Assembly: GCA_932521025.1 (NCBI GenBank)
Contig: OW051470.1
Coordinates: 2,404,501 to 2,468,500, forward strand
DNA length: 64,000 nucleotides
Reading direction: 5' to 3'
From: Oscheius onirici
Lineage: Eukaryota; Nematoda; Chromadorea; Rhabditida; Rhabditidae
The position numbers and the translations under genes were made by a program. Numbering within the stretch: the stretch's first letter is position 1; each line of letters starts with the position of its first letter. The notes under the pieces were generated by a model. The model made no database searches, had not been told where the DNA came from, and saw nothing but the letters and a program-made list of their open reading frames with translations. Positions 36,601-48,809 of this stretch are shown here, one piece after another.

Positions 36601-37022
36601 ATTAGTTTCTTCTGTAAAAATAGGGCGAAAACTTCACCTGTTAAAAAATTGGAGACAATTGTCGAGGACGGCAGACAAAAGGCATACTGAAGTCTGAAGA
36701 ACCTGAGGAGGATCAATAAGTCTTGACTTGTCAAAACTTGGCAAGTTTTTGACAAGTCTGCCGAACAAGTATCTATTTAAGTCAAGGTTTTTTAAAATGG
36801 CGCCTTTTCAAATTTGGGTCTCGTCACAAAATTCAAACAGTCCTTGAATTTTTGGCTGCCTGAATTTTAGGCCAGACAATCTCGGGGATATGATCATAAC
36901 TTTGCTTTTTTCCCAATTTTTTTCGAGAAAGCTGTTATAAGTAATAAGGAAACCGAATGCAGCAAAATACATAAATCGACAAATTCAGCCAGATTTAGAT
37001 TCCATTTTGAGTCGTTTCCTCG
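33700..37022. other. gene-poor interval
   Basis: No exon chain was supported. It contains a short tandem duplication around GACCCGGGAGGAA (34243-34300), a purine-rich tract (35700-36000), a run of 12 G at 35877-35888 and a cluster of GACAAGT words at 36715-36765. Open frames of up to about 145 codons here lack conserved motifs and seem to reflect base composition. Confidence 0.4.
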
Positions 37023-37679
37023 CAGGCTTGTGCCAAATGGGGCGGGCAAATTCAGCGCTGAATTCTAGGGCGAGGCGAGGGCGGGCAGGCTTGTTGATTT
37101 TGCGGCGCCGCGCCTAGCCGCAGAATTCAGCGCTCCGGTCTAGAGGGGCGCCGCGCCGCAGAGGAATTTGAGAAGGAAAATAGGTTTTTGCATTTTTAAG
37201 TGCTTTATACTCATTTTTCTGACTTCTAGGTCGTTTTAATCGATTCAGCGTGAAAAAATACCCTAGAAAGGTCTAAATTTGAGGAGAAAACATGGAGAAG
37301 TGGAAGAATACACAATTTATCAATCATTTTGCCTCTTTCTAAGGGGTTTCTCTTCAATTTTCTGCGCCTCTGTGGCCAGCGCTGAATCCTGCGGCGCGCC
37401 TCTAGACCGGAGCGCTGAATTCTGCGGCGCGGCACAGCAAATCAACAAGCCTGGGGCGGGGGTAATTCAGCGCTGAATTCTGGGGCGGGCAAATTCAGCG
37501 CTGAATCTTTTGGTGGATCTCCATCCTTCGTGATTATTTTCAAGCGTGTTTCAAAGTCTTGAATAAACAATTAAAACTAAAAAAACAACGTATTCTACAC
37601 AGATCGCAGTTAAAATCACCAAAAACTAATATTGCAGCGCTGAATTTGCCCGCCCCGCCACAGCTCCGGCACAAGCCTG
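37023..37679. mobile_element. hAT-type MITE (outer), 657 bp, with a nested element
   Basis: The ends CAGGCTTGTGCC and GGCACAAGCCTG are inverted repeats, continuing inside as GGGCGGGCAAATTCAGCGCTG and its complement. The 8-bp sequence TTTCCTCG lies immediately left (37015-37022) and immediately right (37680-37687), a perfect hAT-like target duplication. The interior is packed with the palindrome AATTCAGCGCTGAATT. No coding frame is present. Confidence 0.9.
37086..37453. mobile_element. second CAGGCTTGT-family MITE nested in the first
   Basis: Starts CAGGCTTGTTGATTTTGCGG and ends with AAATCAACAAGCCTG in inverted order. Inner arms share GCGCTCCGGTCTAGAGG and its complement. The flanks both read GGGCGGG, compatible with a target duplication but ambiguous in this G-rich sequence. 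It lies inside the outer element, so it inserted later or arose by nested transposition of the same family. Confidence 0.75.
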
Positions 37680-37870
37680 TTTCCTCGTTATGATCTGGAA
37701 AGATGCGTAGTAAACGTCAAAGCGCCAAAGAATGTCCATTTAGGGCTATGACGATCACGAACTCGGTACATGTACGCTGCTGTTGACAGGGTGGAGGTTT
37801 GAGCATGTTTTACATCATATATCATTTTTGTCGCCGTTTCTTCGTCCAACAATGTTGGTCTTTTCAGCGC

Positions 37871-40800
37871 ATGGATATAATTGAAGAGAAGAACGACGGT
37901 CCTGGCAACGATCGCCAGATGATCGTGGATATAATTGAAGAGAAGAACCACGATCCACGCGACGACCGCCAGATGATCAAATACGAACTTCTAGCCCGAC
38001 ATCTCGCTTATCCGCACGTGCTGAGAGAGGAAATGTACGTCTCGCTGTCGCATTCAAATTTACGCGAGTTTATAGATTCGAACTTTTGAAGAGAAAACAT
38101 GCGACAGAGTCGGACATGGACGAACACAGCAAGGGTAGACTTCAGGCCGCAGAATATATCGTAAAAACACAAGGCGAACATTTTACCGGAGTTTCTCTAG
38201 AAGAAATACTACCAAGTACGGACTTAATGGAGCCGCTGCAAATACCCGAATTGGGTTAGTCTTAGCTTTGCCTAAAAATGGCTTGCTCGTGTTCAGAATG
38301 GTCAGCAGATGAACCTGAACCTATCGGACAGGCTGATTTTGAACACGACCCTGTCCAAGTTTCCGTGGCTCTAGACGAACATGAATTTGTCAACATGGCT
38401 CCGGACGAGCACGAATTCGCAGCACCGGCCCCTTGTGAAAGTGCTCCAGAAGTTATTGATCAACCACCAGTACGTTTATTTTCTTGTAGAAGACTGATTG
38501 TTTTCTCCAGGAATCCCAAATCTTGCGTCGAGTTGCACAGTTGAAACGTGAAGGGCTCTGGTCGGATAGTCGTCTGCCGCTCTGTGTGGAACCATTGAGG
38601 AACTGGACTCATTGGGACTATCTACTGGAGGAGGTAATATGGATGTCCGAAGACTTCTACCGGGAACGCCGCTCCAAGATCTCCACTGCGAAAAAGGTAG
38701 TCTTCCGCCAATTTTTTTTTATAAAGTTCCATTTTCAGATAAGCGGAAAAATTGCAAATAAACTGCGATTAAAGGCGATGGCAGCTGAACGAGCAGTCAT
38801 CAAAGAAAAGGAAAATGAGCTGAAAGACGGCAAAAAACAATGCGCGGCAGTGGCAAAACTCGTCAAAGACTTCTGGCAAAATGTGAACGAGCTTATCCTC
38901 TTCAAGATAGATGAGGCTTTGGAATGTAAGAGGAAAAGGGAACTGGATAAGCAGCTGAACCTAATTGTGAAAGAAGCCGACAAACTGAGCTCGATGATGA
39001 AGGATGGACTTACAAAACGACCTGCGCGTAAACGTGTTACCAGATCGTCGAAAAGAGGTCTGTTGTGATTAAAAGTTCTTATTGTTTGGTCAAAAAAGTC
39101 CGAATGACCATTTTGTCTTCTTTTACAACACAATTCGTGACAATGCTTCAGAAAATCTCGATCAGGAAGTTCCCGAAACTGATAAGGAATTCGACAGCGA
39201 GACGACATGGGTTGACGGGGCGAACGTGATCGAGGATGATGATGACGAGGATGCTGATGATATTGCTGCCCTGATTGCCGAATCGACGAAAGAACTCGAA
39301 GACGTGTTCGATGAGGTTGGTTTTGAAACTTGTTTTAGCATACTGATAAATTGTTTAGCTTCCGCTAGACTATCGCGAATTTCATGGAATTCCACCAGCA
39401 TATCCGGGCGGAGACGGAAGAGGAGCCCTCAAGAGAGTGGATTATGACAAATTGGACAGCGAGAATTCAGTAGATCGAGAAAACGCGCTGGTGCACATTG
39501 CCGAAGAGGTCTTGCAGTTCCAGCCCAAAGGATATACTCTTGAAACGACCCAGGTACTTTTAACATAGAAGTTGATTAAAAATAAACATAAAAAATTCCA
39601 GGTAAAGACGCCAGTGCCGTTCCTGATGCGCGGAACTCTTCGCGAATACCAGATGGTCGGTCTCGACTGGCTCGTCACACTCTACGAGAAGAACTTGAAC
39701 GGAATTCTGGCCGACGAGATGGGCCTCGGAAAGACGATTCAGACGATTGCCTTGCTTGCTCATCTGGCCGGAGCCGAGTCCATCTGGGGCCCGCATCTCA
39801 TTATAGTCCCCACGTCTGTCATTCTAAACTGGGAAATGGAGCTCAAGAAGTGGTGTCCCGCGCTCAAGATTCTGACTTACTTCGGGACTGTCAAGGAACG
39901 AGCCGAGAAGAGAAAGGTATTTTTTCTTAAAATTCTATCTTCATATCAAAATTATAGGGCTGGATGAAGCCGAACGCCTTCCACGTCGTCATCGGTTCCT
40001 ATCAGACGGTTACTCAAGATATTCGAGCTTTCAAAAATCGTAGATGGCAGTACATGATCCTCGACGAGGCGCAGAATATCAAAAACTGGAAGAGCAAGCG
40101 CTGGCAATGGTTGAGGAATATCAGGGCGAGAAGACGACTGCTTTTGACAGGTAATACAAGAATTGTAACTTAAAAAAGCTCTTTTTTTAGGAACACCGCT
40201 TCAAAATTCGCTAATGGAGCTCTGGGCCCTGATGCACTTCCTGATGCCGTCCATTTTTGACAGCAATGCCGATTTCAAGCACTGGTTCGACACTCCAATG
40301 AGGGGACAGATGGACGGAACAGATGAGAACAATCCTGCTCTGGTCAGCCGTCTTCACAAGATCTTGCGTCCGTTCATTTTACGTCGTATGAAGAACGAGG
40401 TGGAAAAACAGCTTCCCGACAAGATTGAACACGTCCTCTCGTGTCAGCTCTCCAAGCGACAACGATTCCTCTATGATGATTTCATGAGCCGACGAATGAC
40501 GAGGGATAATTTGAAGACGGGAAACACGCTCTCCGTTCTCAATATTGTCATGCAGCTTCGAAAGGTACAGCTTTTTCTTATTTTTAGCCTGTTATGAACG
40601 TTTAGTGCTGTAATCATCCGAACCTCTTCGAGCCGAGATCCGTCCAAACGCCGCTCATCTTGCCTCCAATCAGAAGAGCTCTCCCGGCCTTGATCTTTGA
40701 CATTATTGCCCCGGATTCTACCGAATTGAAGCCCATTCCAGTCTGTCTAGATCTTAGACGACATCTTGCCGGTTACAGTCCCCTTTCCGATACCAAAGTG

Positions 40801-43800
40801 CCACGCAGGAGAGAGTTGAAGCAGATTCTGATCGAACCGACAACTAGACCTCCGCCGAAGATCACAGGATTCCGGCTGAGCTTTCCCACAAAACGCATTC
40901 CTACTGTGAAAATAGTGAATTTAAAAGAGGAAAAGACGAGGGCATCTTCGACAATCAGCGGCAGATCGCTCGTTCCGAAACGCAGTATGGATCTAAACGT
41001 ACGGAACTTTGCCCTCGTTTCCAAAATTTCCTTTTTAGCCATCTTTCAAAAGCTACACGGCCAATTTTCCGAGTCCAGCTCTGCCGATAGTAGTTGACGG
41101 ATTCAACCGCGTGATGGCCAAGAGCCCCTTCATCAATGGCTACAAATTCACGTACTTTGGCTCTGTATTCCATCAGAATAACAAATTTCAGCCCGCCATT
41201 GAGATTGTGCAAAAAGGCGGAAGTTGTCGAGCCGTACAGCTCGCTTATCTCGGAGAATATCAAAACGAAGCTGACTGATGCCCAACGCTATCGTCTAAAG
41301 CTCGCGAAGTCGCGTTTCGAATCACAACGTCCAGTGATGGCACAAGAGTTACTGGATTCGGTTATGGTCCGAACCAAGTGGGCAATAGACATTCGCAGCC
41401 AGCTACACGAGCAGCAACATGCCATTCTCGACAAGTTTGTCTCCCTAACCACTTTTCGAAAAAAAATCTACAGATTTTCCGTCGTTGTGGATCCGGCTCA
41501 GGTCAATTCGCCTACAGTCTCCGCTACAAGTGTTGGCCGAACCGAATGCGCCAGATTGGCTGAAGCCGAGCTCAAATTTGCGGCCCGTAGCTATCTCGAA
41601 AACTGTGATCCCATGGTGAATGATAAGATGTTGTCCAGTCGACTACAATTCCCCGAAATGAGACTCATAGAATACGATTGCGGTTCGTTTCTGTTCATAA
41701 GATTTTTTAATTTCGATATCCCTTGCATGCTAAAGTGAAGGAAATGGGTCTCAAAACGAAGCACTTTTTGAACAAACGGTAAAATCTAAATATTCAGGCA
41801 AACTTCAAACACTGGGCCTCCTTCTCCGCCAGCTCTTCCTGTACAAACATCGTTGTCTCATCTTCACGCAGATGTCGCGAATGTTGGATATTCTTCAGTC
41901 ATTCCTCTCTTATCACGGCTATCACTATTTCCGTCTGGACGGCTCAACCGGCATTGAACAACGACACCAGATGATGGAACAATTCAATGCCGATCCGCGC
42001 ATCTTCTGCTTCATCTTGTCCACTAGATCTGGAGGTGTTGGAGTCAATTTGACAGGAGCCGATACGGTCATCTTCTACGACTCTGACTGGAATCCCACAA
42101 TGGATGCACAGGCTCAAGATCGTTGTCATAGAGTCAGTTAGCGTTTTTGTTGCAAAAAAATTGAGGAATTTGCAGATTGGTCAGACGAAAGATGTCACAA
42201 TTTACCGTCTCATTTCGGAGAGCACAATCGAGGAGAATATCCTGAAGAAGGCCCGTCAGAAGCGCCGCCTTGGCGAGCTGGCAATCGACGAGGCTGGCTT
42301 TACTCCCGCATTCTTCACACAGACGGATAATATACGGTTTTTTAATTCTCAAATATAAAAAGAAAACTAGAATTTAGTGATCTTTTTGAAGGACAGACGG
42401 CCGATCTCGAAATTGGGCAGGCCGAAAGAGCAGATCTAATGAACCAAAAGCAGCTTGAAACGGTGATGGCGTCGTTGGAAGACGAACAAGATGCTGACGC
42501 GATGAAAAAGGCCGCAGCTGAGACGGGATTCGATTCGGCCGAGTTCGTAGATGCCAATCTGGAGAAGACGACTATGCTCTTCAAGGACCAAGAAGACGAG
42601 AAGTACATGGAGCTGATTAGTCGGCTGAAGCCAGTTGAACGCTATGCCGTAAATTTCCTGACGGTGGAATGCATGCCAGATCCTGTCAGCGAGGTAAATA
42701 GTTTTCTTCTCTTGAATAAAGATCTTTCGGGCCAACTCCGAGCTTGACATTCCAGGCCCCCGGCCCGTTCCCAACCCTGCTCACAAATCTCGAGTTCATG
42801 ACAAGTTTTTGAATTCGTCTGATAAATTTGTCTCGAAACTAATAATTGACAGTTACTGTATCTTCAAAATGAACAGACTTTAGGATAACAAAAACGGGTA
42901 TTATTTTCAAGCAGAAAAACCCTCTTGAAATTCAATTTACGTAAAAAAAAAATAAGCCTATTTCCAGGAATCTGAAGAAGTAGAAGAAGAGCCTTCGAGA
43001 GAGCCAACGCCCGAGCCGGATGAGGATATCTACCCGTATGGAAATGTTCTTGACGAGGTACGCGGACCTCTGCGTCGCACCATGAGACGTCCCATCTCTC
43101 CTGACTCTTTCTAGCAATTCGCCCATTCACAATAATAATACGACTCCGTTGCTTGGAAAACTCAAGTCTGATAGAATGTCAGCTGGGCGAGACTAGTCTC
43201 TGTTTTGAACATTTGTTTCTTTCTCATTTTGTAGCTATTTGTGTGTCAAAGACGATAAACGTGTTTTTCCGGTCTGTTGTGTTTGATCCGACGTTGCCAT
43301 CGTGTCTGTGCTCCCGTGTTGTTCGGATGCGGTCAACGGCCCCAACTGACCACGGGCCGCCTCTGGCTCGTTGGTGAAGACTGCATCCGGAACCACGGTG
43401 TCATCTTCTTTTTGACACTTTATTCGAAACTCTGAGCATCTGAATCACCTTCATTATTTGATCTATAAGGGAAATCCCAGTTACGCTCCACCAAAAAATC
43501 CAGCCACCACCAATTGGAAAATGTTCAGGGAGTCCCCCCCCCCCCCCCCAATTGGCGGGGGTCCAACTGGACGGTGGGGGATATCTAGGATGTCGACGTT
43601 TATTGGACATGGCAAAATATATCTCCTTGAACTCGATAACTTCTTGTTTTCAGCTCGAGACCTTCCCCGACGTCAATCCACCATGTCCATGCCCGGTATT
43701 TTACAATTTTTTCTATACTAGAAGTTATTTTCAGGCCTGGTATCCAAGCGGTCCCAGCGAGGAAGGCGACATATATTACGACGTCTGCCTCGATGACCGC

Positions 43801-44381
43801 TACGAACCCCAATTCATGGATGATGCCCGTCTCCCGACAAAAATACACGATTTTTACTCGAAAAGCATTCCGGTTCCGCCAAAAGAAGTTCGTCCACCTC
43901 TTCCAGCTCCCGTCTTCGCGGAGCCGACTCTGAAGCAGACCAAGCGCAAATCGGATTTGAAAGGACGAGCCAAGTCGGCGGCTGTGCTGAAATCAAAGTC
44001 CAAGTTCCATGATGATGATGCTCCCGTGCCGAAGAAGAAGGTCAGAAAGAGTACGGAAAAGCCTTTGGAATCCCCGCTGGACGAATCGCCTCAGCTGTCG
44101 AAAATCAGGAAACAGGACTCTGAGAGGCAGAAGCACAATCTCAATCCGATCGTGATGACAGCTCCGAAAAAGCCAATTTTTCCTTTCCACCTGTACAAGA
44201 AGCCAGAGACTGACAAGACGTCGGCAGAGCCCTTTGTTATGCCTCGATTGGTATTTTTGTGATGTTTTTCTTTCGTTGTAAAATGACATTTTAGCCGTCC
44301 CAGCACGGTCCAAAGACGAACATACCGAAGCTGAAGAAGAGTCTGAGCCCTCTCGACGATATTCTGCCCGAGAAATTCTAG
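37871..44381 (+). CDS. SWR1/SRCAP-type SNF2 chromatin-remodelling ATPase
   Basis: A multi-exon gene for a protein above 1,400 aa. The N-terminus has a tandem 18-codon duplication starting DIIEEKN. An HSA domain follows (HWDYLLEEVIWMSEDFYRER then a Lys-rich helix, 38600-39050), the actin/Arp-binding platform. The SNF2 lobe 1 has LREYQMVGLDWLV, DEMGLGKTIQT (Walker A), ILDEAQNIKN (DEAQ box) and LLLTGTPLQNS. A long insert of some 380 residues separates it from lobe 2 (LDGSTGIEQRHQMMEQFN, STRSGGVGVNL, AQDRCHRIGQ). HSA plus a split ATPase defines the SWR1/SRCAP/p400 branch, which exchanges H2A.Z into nucleosomes. The C-terminus is Lys-rich. Stop TAG 44379-44381, convergent with the reductase gene. 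The largest intron (43059-43653) contains a C16 run. Confidence 0.92.
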
Positions 44382-44455
44382 CCTGTATGCTGTGTTTCTT
44401 GACATTTTTAGAGAAAAATTGTCTCTTTCGGAAGGGAAAATGAGCAATTTTATTG

Positions 44456-45815
44456 TTACAATCGATTCGAAGAAAGCCAAAGCAGCCAGCCTGGAATTTT
44501 AACGAAGTCCGGGATCCATTGAGCCAAATTATCGTAACCTAAGTCTCGAAGTTGAATTGAGACGCTGCGAAAGTTTGGAGGGTCCCGGCCTAAAACGTTA
44601 TGTTTCTTTCCCTCCCGAAACGAACCGTCAACGTCCTTGAATCCATACTCTGCTCCCAAATCCGCCGTGATCAGAATTCTGCCAGTTTTCCTCATCCGGT
44701 TTGGATCCTTTGCCAGAGCTACCACAGCCTTTCCCGGATAGTAGACGCTCTCTCCGGCTTCGAAGGCTCGAACTGTTCGAATATTGAGAATTTTACTGCT
44801 AATCGTCATGCGACGGACATGCCCCGTTTTGACAAAGCCCGGCCACAGGCTGACGACAGTAACATTGCTGGCACGGAGCTCTTGAGCCATATCGTCGGTC
44901 ATTCTGTCATTTGCTTGTCGACCGACTCCGTAAGGAATGTTGTAGGTGTATCTGAAAGCGTGTGATATTAGACAAATGTTTCTCATGTCTGGTACTTGAA
45001 AAACGGCTTGTTCTCTGGGATTTCGCCCGCAGTTCGGCATTCCAGCTGGATACATTTTTATTTCTTGACAATACCTTTTGACCAGCAAGAAAAAATCATT
45101 AGTTTTACACCAAACATGCTGAAGAGATTTTCAAAATATGATTTCCACTGTTTTTCCAGTCCTATGAACTTGGCAGTCCGTTCCTCTCCTGTTTTCAACC
45201 TACCGCAATCCTCCGAACGATGAGATCATGACAATCAGTCCAGATTTTCGCTTGGCCATGATTCTAGCCGCATATACAGAACAGAAGTAGTTATTTCGAA
45301 ATCCGACATTGTTCACCTCATCCCAAATGTCCGGATCCGTTTCGAAGAACTTTTTCTGTACTTCCAGGCTCTTTGCTAAGGTCTAGGAACGTTTCTTTCT
45401 GTAATTTTTCACTAACTTTGACAGCAGCGAAGGCATTGACAAGAATATCCAACCGGCCCTTGTTTTCTCGATCGATTCTCTCGAAAAATTGACGGACCTC
45501 TTCCATATTTGAGTGATCTACATAAGCGGCTATTCCTTTTCCACCACATTCATCAATTTCTGAACGGAAGTGGGCATAAAATTGGCCGAAAAGTATAGTG
45601 ACCTTGAGCAACTTGTTCCAGCTTCGAAGGATGGTTTCCTTCACAACTTTCACTGTGAGACGGCTTTTTCCCAGTCACATAGACAGTACAGCCGGCTTTT
45701 CCCAGCTGCATCGCTATTCCTTTTCCTAGTACAGATTCTTGGCACAAAATAAAGATAACTCACCGATGTCCTTGGAAGCTCCTGTAACGACGGCTATTTG
45801 ACCTGCTAGAGGCAT
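44456..45815 (-). CDS. short-chain dehydrogenase/reductase, DHRS1-like
   Basis: The start ATG at 45815 begins MPLAGQIAVVTGASKDIGKG, with the TGxxxxIG cofactor-binding motif of the Rossmann fold. Later exons carry DILVNAFAA (NAG-like position), LIVMISSFGG and the catalytic Tyr in YNIPYGVGRQANDRM, followed by LWPGFVKT. The spacing and C-terminal GFKDVDG region fit the DHRS1 group, NAD(P)H-dependent carbonyl reductases. At the usual catalytic YxxxK the visible motif reads YGVGRQA, so the Lys position appears as Arg in DHRS1-style order. About 330 aa. The stop lies 75 bp from the convergent SWR1-type gene. Confidence 0.82.
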
Positions 45816-46480
45816 TTTTCAGGGTGGAAGTAATGGTGAAAATGAATTAGATGTTGATCTCATCAAGGTCGTCAGACAACGTGTTTGACTCGTGTGTGTC
45901 TCATTTGTTTTGGGTCGTTTAGGGAAACAACAAGAGTGACGTCGGGAGGAAAAAAGACTATCTTACCGAGACAAAATGTCTGTAGGAGGTCCTATCAGTA
46001 AGAGGAACAGAGATCTGTGGTTCGAAACACGTTGACTTTCTCCCTCTTGTTTTTCTGGAATATACTCATCTGACCACCACCACAGTCAATTCTGAAGAGT
46101 ACCGAAAAGGTTCAGAGATTTCTTTGGAGAGAAAATCAGAGGACACATCTGAAGGTACTCTTCGTGTTACAATTGACCAATGAAAGTCCTGTTATCATGG
46201 ATGGTAATGCTTCAAAGTATACGACGGTAGGCAATAATGTCTGTTATTTATCTGTTTTAAAAGAAAAGAACGTAGTGAACAGCCCATACGCAAACCCTGT
46301 TCTTCCCAATTCTACGAATTTTTCTTTCATTCTCGCTACAATAAAAGCATATTCACTTTTATCCCAGAGAAAAAAAAGCTCGAAAGCAAAGCGTAGTCGT
46401 GAACCGCGTTGCGTTCTTCTGAAACCGATATAACCTACGGATCAGTCATAACAAGTCATATTCACCTTCTGCTCTCAACA
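45816..46480. other. divergent promoter interval
   Basis: It separates the reductase start (-) from the first H2B gene (+). No RNA gene or repeat was recognised. Sequence just before 46481 is a short leader with no intron signal. Confidence 0.4.
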
Positions 46481-46895
46481 ATGGATCAAACTCCTGCCAA
46501 GTCTCTGAAGAAGATCGAAAAGAAGAAGCCGTTCGAGGAGGGCAAGAAGAAGAAACAGATGAGGAAGATCAAGAGAGATCTCTTCTCCACTTACATCCAT
46601 CGTGTTCTGAAAACGGTCAGTTTCTTTTCATATCTCTGAAATCAGAAACTTTCAGGTCCATCCAGATGTGACCATATCGGCCAAGTCGATGAGCATTGTC
46701 AACTCGTTCGTCACTGATGTCTTAGGGAAAATGGCCGACGAGTCGACGAAGCTCGCTCACTACAATAAGAAGACAACCATCAGCGCCAGGGAAATGCAAA
46801 CCGCCATCCGTCTCATTCTGCCAGGAGAGCTGGCCAAACATGCCGCTTCGGAGGGAACTAAGGCTGTCAGCAAGTACACGTCCCATACCAAGTGA
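46481..46895 (+). CDS. histone H2B variant with one intron
   Basis: Exons 46481-46615 and 46656-46895 encode 124 aa. The histone fold is clear: [53 protein letters not shown] and [12 protein letters not shown]. The tail [20 protein letters not shown] and several core changes ([20 protein letters not shown]) differ from canonical H2B. A polyadenylation signal AATAAA is at 46936-46941 and no histone stem-loop was seen. This pattern suggests a replacement or tissue-specific variant; a germ-line role is inference. The intron lies directly before VHP, exactly as in the neighbouring H2B. Confidence 0.9.
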
Positions 46896-47582
46896 TCTAC
46901 TTCCTGTACAAAACTGTCTTTCTCAATTCTGGTCAAATAAAAAATAAGTACTTTTCGATCTGGTTTACATCCAAAATTATCCAAAAAATGAAGAAAAACA
47001 CAAGAAGAATCATAAGATGAAAAAAAAAGGAAATGGAATCGAACCCATGACCAAATGATCATGAGTCCGGACCACACACCATTGGGCCATGTTTTCGGAT
47101 TCTGATCCCGCGCGGTATGTTTCAGGTATGGGGTCGACCGTTTTTAAATCGTTCATAACTCGGTCCAGGAGGGTATTCCGCAAATTTGGAAATATACAGG
47201 CTATCGAATGACACTATACTCGGCCTCAAACTCCACCTTGACCTGACAAGCTTCCCTTGTGAGTGAGCAAAGAAAAGTCAAAAAAGACGATTTGAACTAC
47301 CGCGATCACCCTGATTCAGGCAAACGTGGTCTCGACGTGATTACAGTAACTGGTGTCAACGGGTAAACCAAATCCTAAATTTGCTTTCGGACATTATTTT
47401 TTCTACCTCTCTCACTACCAGATTTGATTTTTATTTCAAATTCGGCTATCCATCTCGTTGTTGTCTTCTCCGCTACTTATTTCGAATCGCTGATTTATAT
47501 CATTTTTACCCCATTCCTCGTGTTCAAACGAGTTTTATCATTCTTCTCACCACGTCTTCTAATCAGCTTCTTTTTAGTAGCA
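46896..47582. other. interval between the H2B genes
   Basis: It contains the degenerate tRNA-like sequence at 47030-47097 and a further 250 bp of unassigned sequence. The last 200 bp before 47583 are T-rich and presumably hold the H2B promoter. Confidence 0.4.
47030..47097 (-). tRNA. tRNA-like pseudogene or SINE-type pol III promoter
   Basis: On the minus strand the A box reads TGGCCCAATGG and the B box GGGTTCGATTCC, with a loop CTCATGA between them (CAT in anticodon position), and T8 downstream. T-stem and acceptor pairing fail, so it is not a functional tRNA. It may be the head of a tRNA-derived interspersed repeat. Confidence 0.45.
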
Positions 47583-48100
47583 ATGCCCGCTAAAGTCGCT
47601 TCGAAAGCTGTCAAGGCTCCCAAGGCTGCCTCGGACAAGAAGAAAGGAGATAAGCGCAAGAAGGCTCGCCACGAAAGCTTCTCCATCTACATCTACCGCG
47701 TTCTGAAGCAGGTTTGTTCATATCAATTTATCGAGACTAACTTTCCCCCTGTTCAGGTCCACCCAGAGACTGGAATGTCCTCCAAGTCGATGTCCATCAT
47801 GGACTCTTTCGTCCGTGACGTCTTCGAGCGCATCGCTGGAGAGGCCGCCAGACTGGCTCAATACAACAAAAAGAAGAGCATTTCTTCTCGCGAAATCCAA
47901 ACGGCCGTCCGTCTTATCCTCCCTGGTGAGTTCTTTTCAAGTTGTTGATGTTTTTGCTAGATTTCTTGACTAAACCGTTCATCTAATATATCATTAAAAA
48001 AAAAAAGCTAATTCTCTTTTCAGGAGAGCTCGCCAAACACGCCGTCTCTGAGGGAACCAAGGCTGTCACCAAGTACTCTGCCGCCGTTGCTGTCAAGTAA
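47583..48100 (+). CDS. canonical histone H2B with two introns
   Basis: Exons 47583-47711, 47757-47935 and 48024-48100 encode 127 aa. The N-terminal tail is Ala/Lys-rich ([20 protein letters not shown]); the core is canonical ([66 protein letters not shown]). H2B pairs with H2A in the nucleosome. The first intron lies before VHP, shared with the variant upstream; the second splits LPG/GEL. Introns in replication-type histone genes are unusual in most animals. A histone-like stem-loop follows the stop. Confidence 0.94.
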
Positions 48101-48809
48101 GCTCATTCGATGATCTACACTTCCTCAATTAAAACCCAACAGCTCTCTTCAGAGCTACATGCTGTCCATATTTCCTTATTTTGCATTCAATAAAAAATTT
48201 TCTGCAACTTTTTATGTTTTCATTTTTTTGGGGTTAGAAACATCGCATAAGTAGTGGAAGAAGGTCTCAGTAGCCACTTAGGGTGATCTAGAAATTGGCT
48301 GTTTGCGAAGTCGTTCATCATCTTCGTCAATGATCATGACTGAAGTGGTTTCAAACTGTTCACTAACAGTCTGAAGTTATTAGAATCTGTTGCTGTGCAA
48401 ATTTATTAGGTAAATCTTTGTCAAAGTATAAATCGGAAAGAAGATTTTGGGTAAGTAGGCATCAGAAATCGTCATTACTTCCAATGACGCAGATCAAGAC
48501 TAGCATCACGATCAGTAAGAGCCTAAGCTTTGTTCGTATTAGCACACGTGGAGAATGAAACTGACTGAACATCGATGGCGAAGAGAAGAAGGACGAACAT
48601 CCTCGTTACCAGTCAGAATAGCGATATTGTTGGCAAATTGCCTGAAAACGATTATTGTACTGAGAAATTGGAGAAAGAATAAAAAACGCAGTATTTCAAC
48701 GAGTAAAACAAAAATAACAGGGAAAATGAGCCAGAATGGGCGAAAAAGTATGACTCAAACATTTGTTAAAAATCGAAACAAAACGGCGAAATCTCACCAT
48801 CAGATCCTG
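48101..48809. other. convergent intergenic interval
   Basis: It lies between the H2B gene and the end of the release-factor gene. Besides the H2B stem-loop and polyadenylation signal no feature was recognised. An open frame at 48555-48959 overlaps the real minus-strand exon and is discounted. Confidence 0.4.
48141..48156 (+). terminator. histone-type 3' stem-loop of H2B
   Basis: AGCTCT-CTTC-AGAGCT forms a perfect 6-bp stem with a 4-nt loop 41 bases after the stop. It resembles the replication-dependent histone element (GGCUCU-UUUC-AGAGCC) bound by SLBP. An AATAAA polyadenylation signal also occurs at 48189-48194, so both 3' end modes may be available. Confidence 0.7.

Noticed and set aside
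37023-37679. Possible CRISPR-like or satellite array because of repeated AGCGCTGAATT words
   Set aside because: Spacing is irregular and the words are mirrored; terminal inverted repeats with an 8-bp target duplication explain the structure as nested MITEs.
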